Shown piece by piece: positions 42,700-55,400 of a DNA stretch of 64,000 nucleotides. Each line of letters starts with the position of its first letter. Within the stretch, counting starts at the first letter, position 1. Under the pieces are notes generated by a model. It saw nothing but the letters and a program-made list of their open reading frames with translations, was not told where the DNA came from and made no database searches. The DNA is from Symsagittifera roscoffensis (taxonomy: Eukaryota; Xenacoelomorpha; Acoela; Convolutidae). The position numbers and the translations under genes were made by a program. The stretch spans positions 83,385,847 to 83,449,846 of the forward strand of contig NC_087064.1 in the NCBI RefSeq assembly GCF_963678635.1, in the 5' to 3' direction.

Positions 42700-43405
42700 C
42701 TCAGAGGCGAAGCTGAGCTTCGCACAACTTGCGATACAAATATGAATGACTATGAAAATCAAACAGAAAATTCAAAAAAAGTTTTTGTCAAAACAAATTG
42801 CAACAAAAGCCCAAGATATGCCAACACCATTAGAAAAACTGCCTACACCATTAGAAACTCTACAAAGAGCTTTGGGAAAGCTACAAAGAAGCCTAATTTT
42901 AAAAAAATATTCATTTCTGCGGACAGTCAATTAATATTCTCCAAAATTTTTATTTGCGAGAAAAACAAAGCATCTTGGAATAAAGCTGAATCATCGAGCT
43001 ACGAGAAGCCGACAAAAAAAAACAGACGGACGATAGTCCGAAAAAGCACAAAAACTCTAGTTTTAAAAAAAACCCGGCCGGATTCGAACCGCAAATCTTT
43101 GCCGTCTCAAACATTTAGTTTACCTTAACGCTAGAGGCGCCTGAAGCTTGATTTGTTTTTGAATTTATAGTAACCAAGCGGTAACAAAGCAGAAAAACCT
43201 GAGCAGAGACCCTCAAGCCGAAAGAAACTCAAAGAAATTCTGAGCTAAAAAAAACTGCTAAGTTCCTTTTCCCCTCAGATCACACAACCGCGCACAAAAA
43301 CTTGCTGGGGCGTAACGACTCAATAAAAGGCCACTAAGTCGATATTATTTAAGCCGAAATATATAAAGCCAATAAAAAAGACCAGACAATAAAAAAATAA
43401 ACTAA
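42700..43405. mobile_element. Composite dispersed repeat, left copy
   Basis: It begins at GGCGAAGCTGAGCTTCGCAC and shares, in order, CTTGCGATACAAATATGA, ACACCATTAGAAA, AGAGCTTTGGGAAAGCTAC, CATTTCTGCGG, and CAGACGGACGATAGTCCG with the copy at 63,105-64,000. Near the end (43,070-43,145) the minus strand has a tRNA-like head. The 146-codon plus-strand frame here has no protein signature and I treat it as a repeat shadow. Confidence 0.75.
43073..43144 (-). other. tRNA-like promoter head in the dispersed repeat
   Basis: On the minus strand TAGCGTTAAGGTAAAC (A box) is followed about 35 bases later by GGTTCGAATCCGG (B box, consensus). The arm pairing is incomplete, so this is a SINE-type internal RNA polymerase III promoter rather than a working tRNA gene. 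It could still be transcribed. Confidence 0.5.
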
Positions 43406-43439
43406 AATTTTACAAAATCGAGCTGGTAAAATTACAACA

Positions 43440-46400
43440 TAATTGGACGCCAGATTTGCAACTCCTGAATTTACCCTGACAGCACCCCACTACAGAGTTC
43501 AGAAATTCAAGTTCGGTTTGTTTTTTGTATCTAATTTTTTTTATATCTAAATTTTTTTGAAAAAAAAACACGAAAAAATTATAAAAAACGCCATATCTCG
43601 AAAATCAAAAAGATTTGAGCAGTCACACTTGGACGCCAGATTTGCAACCCCTGAATATACCTTGATAGCACCCCACCATAGGGTTGAGAAACTCAAGTTC
43701 GGTTGGGTTTTTCTTTCCAGGTTTGAGCAGTCTTAGTTGGACTCCAGATTTGCAACCCCTGAATATTCCCTGACAGCACCCCACGATAGCGTTGAGAAAT
43801 TGGAGTTCGGTTTTTTTATATCCGTTTTCTGATCAAAAAAAAATTTAAAAAATCATAGAAAACGCAATTTCTCGAAAATCAAAAAGGATTTGAGCAGTCA
43901 TACCGGGACTCCAGATTTGCCACTCTTGATTTTACCCTCACAGCAGCCCACTAGAGGGTTGAGAAATTGATGTTCGGTTAATTATTTTTATATCTAAGAT
44001 TTTTGACAAAAAAAATGAAAAAATCACAAAAAACGCAATTTCTCGGATACCAAAAGAATTTGAGCAGTCAAACTTGGACGCCAGATTTGCAACCGCTGAA
44101 TGTTCCCTGACAGCAACCCACTATAAGGTTGAGAAATTCAAGCTCAGTCAGTTTTTATATCTAATTTAATTGTAGAAAAAAAACATGAAAAAATCATAAA
44201 AAAACGCAAAATCTCGGAAACCAGAAGTATTTGAGCAGTCATTCTTGGACTCAATATTTATAACCCCTGAACATACCCTGAAAGCACCCCACTATAGGGT
44301 TCAGAAATTCAAGTTCGGTTAGTTTTTTGCATCTAATTTTTTTTATATCTAAAATTAAAAAAAAAAACATGAAAAAATCATAAAAAACGCCATATCTCGA
44401 AAACCAAAAGGATTCGAGCAGTCATAGTTGGACTCCAGATTTGCAACGCCTGAATGTACCCTGACAACACCCCACTATTGGGTTGAGAAATTGAAGTTCG
44501 ATTAATTTTTTTACATCTAGGTTTTTTTTTGAAATGAAAAATCATAAAAAAACGCACTTTCTCGAAAACCAAAAGGTTTTGAGCAGTCATACTTGGACGC
44601 CAGATTTGCCACCCCTGAATATACCCTGACAGCACCCCTCTATAGGGTTCAGAAATTCAAGCTAGGTTAGTTTTTTGTATCTAATTTTTTTTATATCTAA
44701 ATTTTTTTGAAAAAAAAACATGAAAAAATCATAAAAAACGCCATATCTCGAAAACCAAAAGAATTTGAGCAGTCATAAATGGACTCCAGATTTAAAATGC
44801 CTAAATTTTCCCTGACAACACCCCATTATTGAGTTGAGAAATTGAAGTTCGAATATTTTTTTTTACATCTAGGTTTTTTTTTAAATCATAAAAAACGCAA
44901 TTTCTCGAAAACCAGAAGGTTTTGAGAAGTCATACTTGGACACCAGATTTGCCACCCCTGAATATACCTTGACAGCACCCCAGTATAGGGTTCAGAAATT
45001 CAAGCCCGTTTAGTTTTTTGAATCTAATCTTTTTTATATCTAAATTTTTTTTGAAAAAAAAACATCAAAAAATCATAAAAAACGCCATATCTCGAAAACC
45101 AAAAGGATTTGAGCAGTCACACTTGGACGCCAGATTTGCAACCCCTGAATATACGTTGATAGTACCCCACCATAGGGTTGAGAAACTCAAGTTCGGTTGG
45201 GTTTTTCTTTCCAGGTTTGAGCAGTCTTAGTTGGACTCCAGATTTGCAACCCCTGAATATTCCCTGACAGCACCCCACGATAGCTTTGAGAAATTGGAGT
45301 TCGGTTTTTTTTACATCCGTTTTCTGATCAAAAAAAATTTGAAAAATCATAGAAAACGCAATTTCTCGAAAACCAAAAGAATTTCAGCAGTCATACCGGG
45401 ACTCCAGATTTGCCACCCCTGATTTTACCCTGACAGCAGCCCACTAGAGGGTTGAGAAATTGATGTTCGGTTAATTATTTTTATATCTAAGACTTTTAGC
45501 AAAAAAAAATGAAAAAATCACAAAAAACGCAATTTCTCGGATACCAAAAGAATTTGAGCAGTCACAATTGGACGCCAGATTTGCAACCGCTGAATGTTCC
45601 CTGACAGCAACCCACTATAAGGTTGAGAAACTCAAGTTCGGTTGGGTTTTTCTTTCAAGGTTTGAGCAGTCTTAGTTGGACTCCAGATTTGCAACCCCTG
45701 AATATTCCCTGACAGCACCCCACAATAGCGTTGAGAAATTGGAGTTCGGTTTTTTTATATCCGTTTTCTGATCAAAAAAAAATTTAAAAAATCATAGAAA
45801 ACGCAATTTCTCGAAAATCAAAAAGGATTTGAGCAGTCATACCGGGACTCCAGATTTGCCACTCTTGATTTTACCCTCACAGCAGCCCACTAGAGGGTTG
45901 AGAAATTGATGTTCGGTTAATTATTTTTATATCTAAGATTTTTGACAAAAAAAATGAAAAAATCACAAAAAACGCAATTTCTCGTATACCAAAAGAATTT
46001 GAGCAGTCAAACTTGGACGCCAGATTTGCAACCGCTGAGTGTTCCCTGACAGCAACCCACTATAAGGTTGAGAAATTCAAGCTCAGTCAGTTTTTATATC
46101 TAATTTAATTGTAGAAAAAAAACATGAAAAAATCATAAAAAAACGCAAAATCTCGGAAACCAGAAGTATTTGAGCAGTCATTCTTGGACTCAAGATTTGC
46201 AACCCCTGAACATACCCTGAAAGCACCCCACTATAGGGTTCAGAAATTCAAGTTCGGTTAGTTTTTTGCATCTAATTTTTTTTATATCTAAAATTAAAAA
46301 AAAAAAAACATGAAAAAATCATAAAAAACGCCATATCTCGAAAACCAAAAGGATTCGAGCAGTCATAGTTGGACTCCAGATTTGCAACGCCTGAATGTAC

Positions 46401-49400
46401 CCTGACAACACCCCACTATTGGGTTGAGAAATTGAAGTTCGATTAATTTTTTTTACATCTAGGTTTTTTTTTGAAATGAAAAATCATAAAAAAACGCACT
46501 TTCTCGAAAACCAAAAGGTTTTGAGCAGTCATACTTGGACGCCAGATTTGCCACCCCTGAATATACCCTGACAGCACCCCTCTATAGGGTTCAGAAACTC
46601 AAGTTCGGTTGGGTTTTTCTTTCCAGGTTTGAGCAGTCTTAGTTGGACTCCAGATTTGCAACCCCTGAATATTCCCTGACAGCACCCCACGATAGCGTTG
46701 AGAAATTGGAGTTCGGTTTTTTTATATCCGTTTTCTGATCAAAAAAAAATTTAAAAAATCATAGAAAACGCAATTTCTCGAAAATCAAAAGGGATTTGAG
46801 CGGTCATACCGGGACTCCAGATTTGCCACTCTTGATTTTACCCTCACAGCAGCCCACTAGAGGGTTGAGAAATTGATGTTCGGTTAATTATTTTTATATC
46901 TAAGATTTTTGACAAAAAAAATGAAAAAATCACAAAAAACGCAATTTCTCGGATACCAAAAGAATTTGAGCAGTCAAACTTGGACGCCAGATTTGCAACC
47001 GCTGAATGTTCCCTGACAGCAACCCACTATAAGGTTGAGAAATTCAAGCTCAGTCAGTTTTTATATCTAATTTAATTGTAGAAAAAAAAACATGAAAAAA
47101 TCATAAAAAAACGCAAAATCTCGGAAACCAGAAGTATTTGAGCAGTCATTCTTGGACTCAAGATTTGCAACCCCTGAACATACCCTGAAAGCACCCCACT
47201 ATAGGGTTCAGAAATTCAAGTTCGGTTAGTTTTTTGCATCTAATTTTTTTTATATCTAAAATTTAAAAAAAAAAACATGAAAAAATCATGAAAAACGCCA
47301 TATCTCGAAAACCAAAAGGATTCGAGCAGTCATAGTTGGACTCCAGATTTGCAACGCCTGAATGTACCCTGACAACACCCCACTATTGGGTTGAGAAATT
47401 GAAGTTCGATTAATTTTTTTTACATCTAGGTTTTTTTTTGAAATGAAAAATCATAAAAAAACGCACTTTCTCGAAAACCAAAAGGTTTTGAGCAGTCATA
47501 CTTGGACGCCAGATTTGCCACTCCTGAATATACCCTGACATCACCCCTCTATAGGGTTCAGAAATTCAAGCTAGGTTAGTTTTTTGTATCTAATTTTTTT
47601 TATATCTAAATTTTTTTGAAAAAAAAACATGAAAAAATCATAAAAAACGCCATATCTCGAAAACCAAAAGAATTTGAGCAGTCATAAATGGACTCCAGAT
47701 TTAAAATGCCTAAATTTTCCCTGACAACACCCCATTATTGGGTTGAGAAATTGAAGTTAGAATATTTTTTTTTACATCTAGGTTTTTTTTTAAATCATAA
47801 AAAACGCAATTTCTCGAAAACCAGAAGGTTTTGAGAAGTCATACTTGGACGCCAGATTTGCCACCCCTGAATATACCTTGACAGCACCCCAGTATAGGGT
47901 TCAGAAATTCAAGCCCGTTTAGTTTTTTGAATCTAATCTTTTTTATATTTAAATTTTTTTTGAAAAAAAACATCAAAAAATCATAAAAAACGCCATATCT
48001 CGAAAACCAAAAGGATTTGAGCAGTCACACTTGGACGCCAGATTTGCAACCCCTGAATATACGTTGATAGCACCCCACCATAGGGTTGAGAAACTCAAGT
48101 TCGGTTGGGTTTTTCTTTCCAGGTTTGAGCAGTCTTAGTTGGACTCCAGATTTGCAACCCCTGAATATTCCCTGACAGCACCCCACGATAGCTTTGAGAA
48201 ATTGGAGTTCGGTTTTTTTTATATCCGTTTTCTGATCAAAAAAAATTTGAAAAATCATAGAAAACGCAATTTCTCGAAAACCAAAAGAATTTCAGCAGTC
48301 ATACCGGGACTCCAGATTTGCCACCCCTGATTTTACCCTGACAGCAGCCCACTAGAGGGTTGAGAAATTGATGTTCGGTTAATTATTTTTATATCTAAGA
48401 TTTTTAACAAAAAAAATGAAAAAATCACAAAAAACGCAATTTCTCGGATACCAAAAGAATTTGAGCAGTCACAATTGGACGCCAGATTTGCAACCGCTGA
48501 ATGTTCCCTGACAGCAACCCACTATAAGGTTGAGAAATTCGAGCTCAGTCAGTTTTTATATCTAATTTTTTTGTAGAAAAAAAAACATGAAAAAATCAAA
48601 AAAAAACGCAATATCTCGGAAACCAGAAGGATTTGAGCAGTCACTCTTGGACTCAAGATTTGCAACCCCTGAACATACCCTGAAAGCACCCCACTATAGG
48701 GTTCAGAAATTCAAGTTCGGTTAGTTTTTTGCATCTATAGTTTTTTGCATCTAATTTTTTTTATATCTAAAATTAAAAAAAAAAACATGAAAAAATCATA
48801 AAAAACGCCATATCTCGAAAACCAAAAGGATTCGAGCAGTCATAGTTGGACTCCAGATTTGCAACGCCTGAATGTACCCTGACAACACCCCACTATTGGG
48901 TTGAGAAATTGAAGTTCGATTAATTTTTTTTACATCTAGGTTTTTTTTTGAAATGAAAAATCATAAAAAAACGCACTTTCTCGAAAACCAAAAGGTTTTG
49001 AGCAGTCATACTTGGACGCCAGATATTTGCCACCCCTGAATATACCCTGACATCACCCCTCTATAGGGTTCAGAAATTCAAGCTAGGTTAATTTTTGTAT
49101 CTAATTTTTTTTATATCTAAATTTTTTTGAAAAAAAAACATGAAAAAATCATAAAAAACGCCATATCTCGAAAACCAAAAGAATTTGAGCAGTCATAAAT
49201 GGACTCCAGATTTAAAATGCCTAAATTTTCCCTGACAACACCCCATTATTGGGTTGAGAAATTGAAGTTAGAATATTTTTTTTTACATCTAGGTTTTTTT
49301 TTAAATCATAAAAAACGCAATTTCTCGAAAACCAGAAGGTTTTGAGAAGTCATACTTGGACGCCAGATTTGCCACCCCTGAATATACCTTGACAGCACCC

Positions 49401-52400
49401 CAGTATAGGGTTCAGAAATTCAAGCCCGTTTAGTTTTTTTGAATCTAATCTTTTTTATATCTAAATTTTTTTTGAAAAAAAACATCTAAAAATCATAAAA
49501 AACGCCATATCTCGAAAACCAAAAGGATTTGAGCAGTCACACTTGGACGCTAGATTTGCAACCCCTGAATATACGTTGATAGCACCCCACCATAGGGTTG
49601 AGAAACTCAAGTTCGGTTGGGTTTTTCTTTCCAGGTTTGAGCAGTCTTAGTTGGACTCCAGATTTGCAACCCCTGAATATTCCCTGACAGCACCCCACGA
49701 TAGCTTTGAGAAATTGGAGTTCGGTTTTTTTATATCCGTTTTCTGATCAAAAAAAATTTGAAAAATCATAGAAAACGCAATTTCTCGAAAACCAAAAGAA
49801 TTGCAGCAGTCATACCGGGACTCCAGATTTGCCACCCCTGATTTTACCCTGACAGCAGCCCACTAGAGGGTTGAGAAATTGATGTTCGGTTAATTATTTT
49901 TATATCTAAGATTTTTAACAAAAAAAATGAAAAAATCACAAAAAACGCAATTTCTCGGATACCAAAAGAATTTGAGCAGACACAATTGGACGCCAGATTT
50001 GCAACCGCTGAATGTTCCCTGACAGCAACCCACTATAAGGTTGAGAAATTCGAGCTCAGTCAGTTTTTATATCTAATTTTTTTGTAGAAAAAAAAACATG
50101 AAAAAATCAAAAAAAAACGCAATATCTCGGAAACCAGAAGGATTTGAGCAGTCACTCTTGGACTCAAGATTTGCAACCCCTGAACATACCCTGAAAGCAC
50201 CCCACTATAGGGTTCAGAAATTCAAGTTCGGTTAGTTTTTTGCATCTATAGTTTTTTGCATCTAATTTTTTTTATATCTAAAATTAAAAAAAAAAACATG
50301 AAAAAATCATAAAAAACGCCATATCTCGAAAACCAAAAGGATTCGAGCAGTCATAGTTGGACTCCAGATTTGCAACGCCTGAATGTACCCTGACAACACC
50401 CCACTATTGGGTTGAGAAATTGAAGTTCGATTAATTTTTTTTACATCTAGGTTTTTTTTTGAAATGAAAAATCATAAAAAAACGCACTTTCTCGAAAACC
50501 AAAAGGTTTTGAGCAGTCATACTTGGACGCCAGATTTGCCACACCTGAATATACCCTGACATCACCCCTCTATAGGGTTCAGAAATTCAAGCTAGGTTAG
50601 TTTTTTGTATCTAATTTTTTTTATATCTAAATTTTTTTGAAAAAAAAACATGAAAAAATCATAAAAAACGCCATATCTCGAAAACCAAAAGAATTTGAGC
50701 AGTCATAAATGGACTCCAGATTTAAAATGCCTAAATTTTCCCTGACAACACCCCATTATTGGGTTGAGAAATTGAAGTTAGAATATTTTTTTTTACATCT
50801 AGGTTTTTTTTTAAATCATAAAAAACGCAATTTCTCGAAAACCAGAAGGTTTTGAGAAGTCATACTTGGACGCCAGATTTGCCACCCCTGAATATACCTT
50901 GACAGCACCCCAGTATAGGGTTCAGAAATTCAAGCCCGTTTAGTTTTTTGAATCTAATCTTTTTTATATCTAAATTTTTTTTGAAAAAAAAACATCAAAA
51001 AATCATAAAAAACGCCATATCTCGAAAACCAAAAGGATTTGAGCAGTCACACTTGGACGCCAGATTTGCAACCCCTGAATATACGTTGATAGCACCCCAC
51101 CATAGGGTTGAGAAACTCAAGTTCGGTTGGGTTTTTCTTTCCAGGTTTGAGCAGTCTTAGTTGGACTCCAGATTTGCAACCCCTGAATATTCCCTGACAG
51201 CACCCCACGATAGCTTTGAGAAATTGGAGTTCGGTTTTTTTATATCCGTTTTCTGATCAAAAAAAATTTGAAAAATCATAGAAAACGCAATTTCTCGAAA
51301 ACCAAAAGAATTTCAGCAGTCATACCGGTACTCCAGATTTGCCACCCCTGATTTTACCCTGACAGCAGCCCACTAGAGGGTTGAGAAATTGATGTTCGGT
51401 TAATTATTTTTATATCTAAGATTTTTAACAAAAAAAATGAAAAAATCACAAAAAACGCAATTTCTCGGATACCAAAAGAATTTGAGCAGTCACAATTGGA
51501 CGCCAGATTTGCAACCGCTGAATGTTCCCTGACAGCAACCCACTATAAGGTTGAGAAATTCGAGCTCAGTCAGTTTTTATATCTAATTTTTTTGTAGAAA
51601 AAAAAACATGAAAAAATCAAAAAAAAACGCAATATCTCGGAAACCAGAAGGATTTGAGCAGTCACTCTTGGACTCAAGATTTGCAACCCCTGAACATACC
51701 CTGACAGCACCCCACTATAAGGTTCAGAAATTCAAAGTTCGGTTAGTTTTTTGTATCTAACTTTTTTTATATCTAAATTAAAAAAAAAAAAAAACATGAA
51801 AAAATCATAAAAAACGCCATATCTCGAAAACTAAAAGGCTTCGAGCAGTCATAGTTGGACTCCAGATTTGCAACGCCTGAATGTACCCCACTATTGGGTT
51901 GAGAAATTGAAGTTCGATTAATTTTTTTTACATCTAGGTTTTTTTTTAATGAAAAAATCATAAAAAAACGCACTTTCTCGAAAACCAAAAGGTTTTGAGC
52001 AGTCATACTTGGACGCCAGATTTGCCATTCCTGAATATACCCTGACAGCACCCTACTATAGGGTTCAGAAATTCAAGCTAGGTTAGTTTTTTGTATCTAA
52101 TTTTTTTTATATCTAAATTTTTTTGAAAAAAAAACATGAAAAAATCATAAAAAACGCCATATCTCGAAAACCAAAAGAATTTGAGCCGTCATAAATGGAC
52201 TCCAGATTTGCAACGCCTGAATGTACCCTGACAACACCCAACGATTGGGTTGAGAAATTGAAGTTCGAATAATTTTTTTTTTATCTAGGTTTTTTTTTTA
52301 AATCATAAAAATACGCAATTTCTCGAAAACCAGAAGGTTTTGAGAAGTCATACTTGGACGCCAGATTTGCCACCCCTGAATATACCTTGACAGCACCCCA

Positions 52401-55400
52401 CTATAGGGTTCAGAAACTCAAGCCCGTTTAGTTTTTTGAATCTATTTTTTTTATATCTAAACTTTTTTGAAAAAAAAACATGAAAAAATCATAAAAAACG
52501 CCATATCTCGAAAACCAAAAGGATTCGAGCAGTCAGAGTTGGACTCCAGATTTGCAACGACTGAGTGTACCCTGACAACACCCCACTATTGGGTTGAGAA
52601 ATTGAAGTTCGAATAATTTTTTTTACATCTAGGTTTTTTTTTTAACTCATAAAAAAACGCAATTTCTCGAAAACCAGAAGGTTTTGAGCAGTCACACTTG
52701 GACGCCAGATTTGCAACTCCTGAATATAACCTGACAGCACCTCACTACAGAGTTTAGAAATTCAAGTTCGGTTTGTTTTTTGTATCTAATTTTTTTATAT
52801 CTAAATTTTTTTGAAAAAAAATGAAAAAGTTCATAAAAACGCCATATCTCAAAAACCAAAAAAATTAGAGCAGTCATAGTTGGACTCCAGATTTGAAACT
52901 TTTGAATGTATCCTAACAGCACCACTTTATAGGGTTCAGAAATTCAAGTTCGGTTAATTTTTTGTATCTAATTTTTTTTTATATCTAAATTTTTTTGAAA
53001 AAAAAAACATGAAAAAATCATAAAAAACGCCATATCTCGAAAACCATAAGTATTCGAGCAGTCATAGTTGGACTCCAGATTTGCAACGCCTGAATGTACC
53101 CCACTATTGGGTTGAGAAACTGAAGTTCGATTAATTTTTTTTACATCTAGGTTTTTTTTTTAAATGAAAAAATCATAAAAAAACTCACTTTCTCGAAAAC
53201 CAATAGGTTTTGAGCAGTCATACTTGGACGCCAGATTTGCCATCCCTGAATATACCCTGACAGCACCCCACTATAGGGTACAGAAATTCAAGCTAGGTTA
53301 ATTTTTTGTATCTAATTTTTTTTATCTAAATTTTTTTGAAAGAAAAAAACATGAAAAAATCATAAAAAACGCCTTATCTCGAAAACCAAAAGAATTTGAA
53401 CCGTCATAAATGGACTCCAGATTTGCAACGCCTGAATGTACCCTGACAACACCCCACTATTGGGTTGAGAAATTGAAGTTCGAATAATTTTTTTTACATC
53501 TAGGTTTTTTTTTTAACTCATAAAAAAACGCAATTTCTCGAAAACCAGAAGGTTTTGAGAAGTCATACTTGGACGCCAGATTTGCCATCCCTGAATATAC
53601 CCTGACAGCACCCCACTATAGGGTACAGAAATTCAAGCTAGGTTAATTTTTTGTATCTATTTTTTTTATATCTAAACTTTTTTGAAAAAAAAAGATGAAA
53701 AAATCATAAAAAACGCAATTTCTCGAAAACCAGAAGGTTTTGAGCAGTCACACTTGGACGCCAGATTTGCAACTCCTGAATATAACCTGACAGCACCTCA
53801 CTACAGAGTTTAGAAATTCAAGTTCGGTTTGTTTTTTGTATCTAATTTTTTTATATCTAAATTTTTTTGAAAAAAAATGAAAAAGTTCATAAAAACGCCA
53901 TATCTCAAAAACCAAAAAAATTAGAGCAGTCATAGTTGGACTCCAGATTTGAAACTTTTGAATGTATCCTAACAGCATCACTCTATAGGGTTCAGAAATT
54001 CAAGTTCGGTTAATTTTTTGTATCTAATTTTTTTTTATATCTAAATTTTTTTGAAAAAAAAAACATGAAAAAATCATAAAAAACGCCATATCTCGAAAAC
54101 CATAAGTATTCGAGCAGTCATAGTTGGACTCCAGATTTTTAACGCCTGAATGTACCCCACTATTGGGTTGAGAAACTGAAGTTCGATTAATTTTTTTTAC
54201 ATCTAGGTTTTTTTTTTAAATGAAAAAATCATAAAAAAACGCACTTTCTCGAAAACCAATAGGTTTTGAGCAGTCATACTTGGACGCCAGATTTGCCATC
54301 CCTGAATATACCCTGACAGCACCCCACTATAGGGTACAGAAATTCAAGCTAGGTTAATTTTTTGTATCTAATTTTTTTTATCTAAATTTTTTTGAAAGAA
54401 AAAAACATGAAAAAATCATAAAAAACGCCTTATCTCGAAAACCAAAAGAATTTGAACCGTCATAAATGGACTCCAGATTTGCAACGCCTGAATGTACCCT
54501 GACAACACCCCACTATTGGGTTGAGAAATTGAAGTTCGAATAATTTTTTTTACATCTAGGTTTTTTTTTTAACTCATAAAAAAACGCAATTTCTCGAAAA
54601 CCAGAAGGTTTTGAGAAGTCATACTTGGACGCCAGATTTGCCACCCCTGAATATACCCTGACAGCACCCCACTATAGGGTACAGAAATTCAAGCTAGGTT
54701 AGTTTTTTGTATCTAATTTTTTTTATATCTAAATTTTTTTGAAAGAAAAAAACATGAAAAAATCATAAAAAACGCCATATCTCGAAAACCAAAAGAATTT
54801 AAACCGTCATAAATGGACTCCAGATTTGCAACGCCTGAATGTACCCTGACAACACCCCACTATTGGGTTGAGAAATTGAAGTTCGAATAATTTTTTTTAC
54901 ATCTAGGTTTTTTTTTTAACTCATAAAAAAACGCAATTTCTCGAAAACCAGAAGGTTTTGAGAAGTCATACTTGGACGCCAGATTTGCCACCCCTGAATA
55001 TACCCTGACAGCACCCCACTATAGGGTACAGAAATTCAAGCTAGGTTAGTTTTTTGTATCTAATTTTTTTTATATCTAAATTTTTTTGAAAGAAAAAAAC
55101 ATGAAAAAATCATAAAAAACGCCATATCTCGAAAACCAAAAGAATTTAAACCGTCATAAATGGACTCCAGATTTGCAACGCCTGAATGTACCCTGACAAC
55201 ACCCCACTATTGGGTTGAGAAATTGAAGTTCGAATAATTTTTTTTACATCTAGGTTTTTTTTTTAACTCATAAAAAAACGCAATTTCTCGAAAACCAGAA
55301 GGTTTTGAGAAGTCATACTTGGACGCCAGATTTGCCACCCCTGAATATACCTTGACAGCACCCCATTATAGGGTTCAGAAACTCAAGCCCGTTTAGTTTT

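Noticed and set aside
42688-43128. 146-codon lysine-rich plus-strand frame
   Set aside because: It is contained in the composite dispersed repeat; the related copy at 63.1 kb is not open in the same way and no protein family is recognisable.
43073-43144. Functional tRNA gene
   Set aside because: A and B boxes are present here and at 22.7 and 62.95 kb, but the acceptor, anticodon and T arms do not pair properly, so they are tRNA-derived repeat heads.
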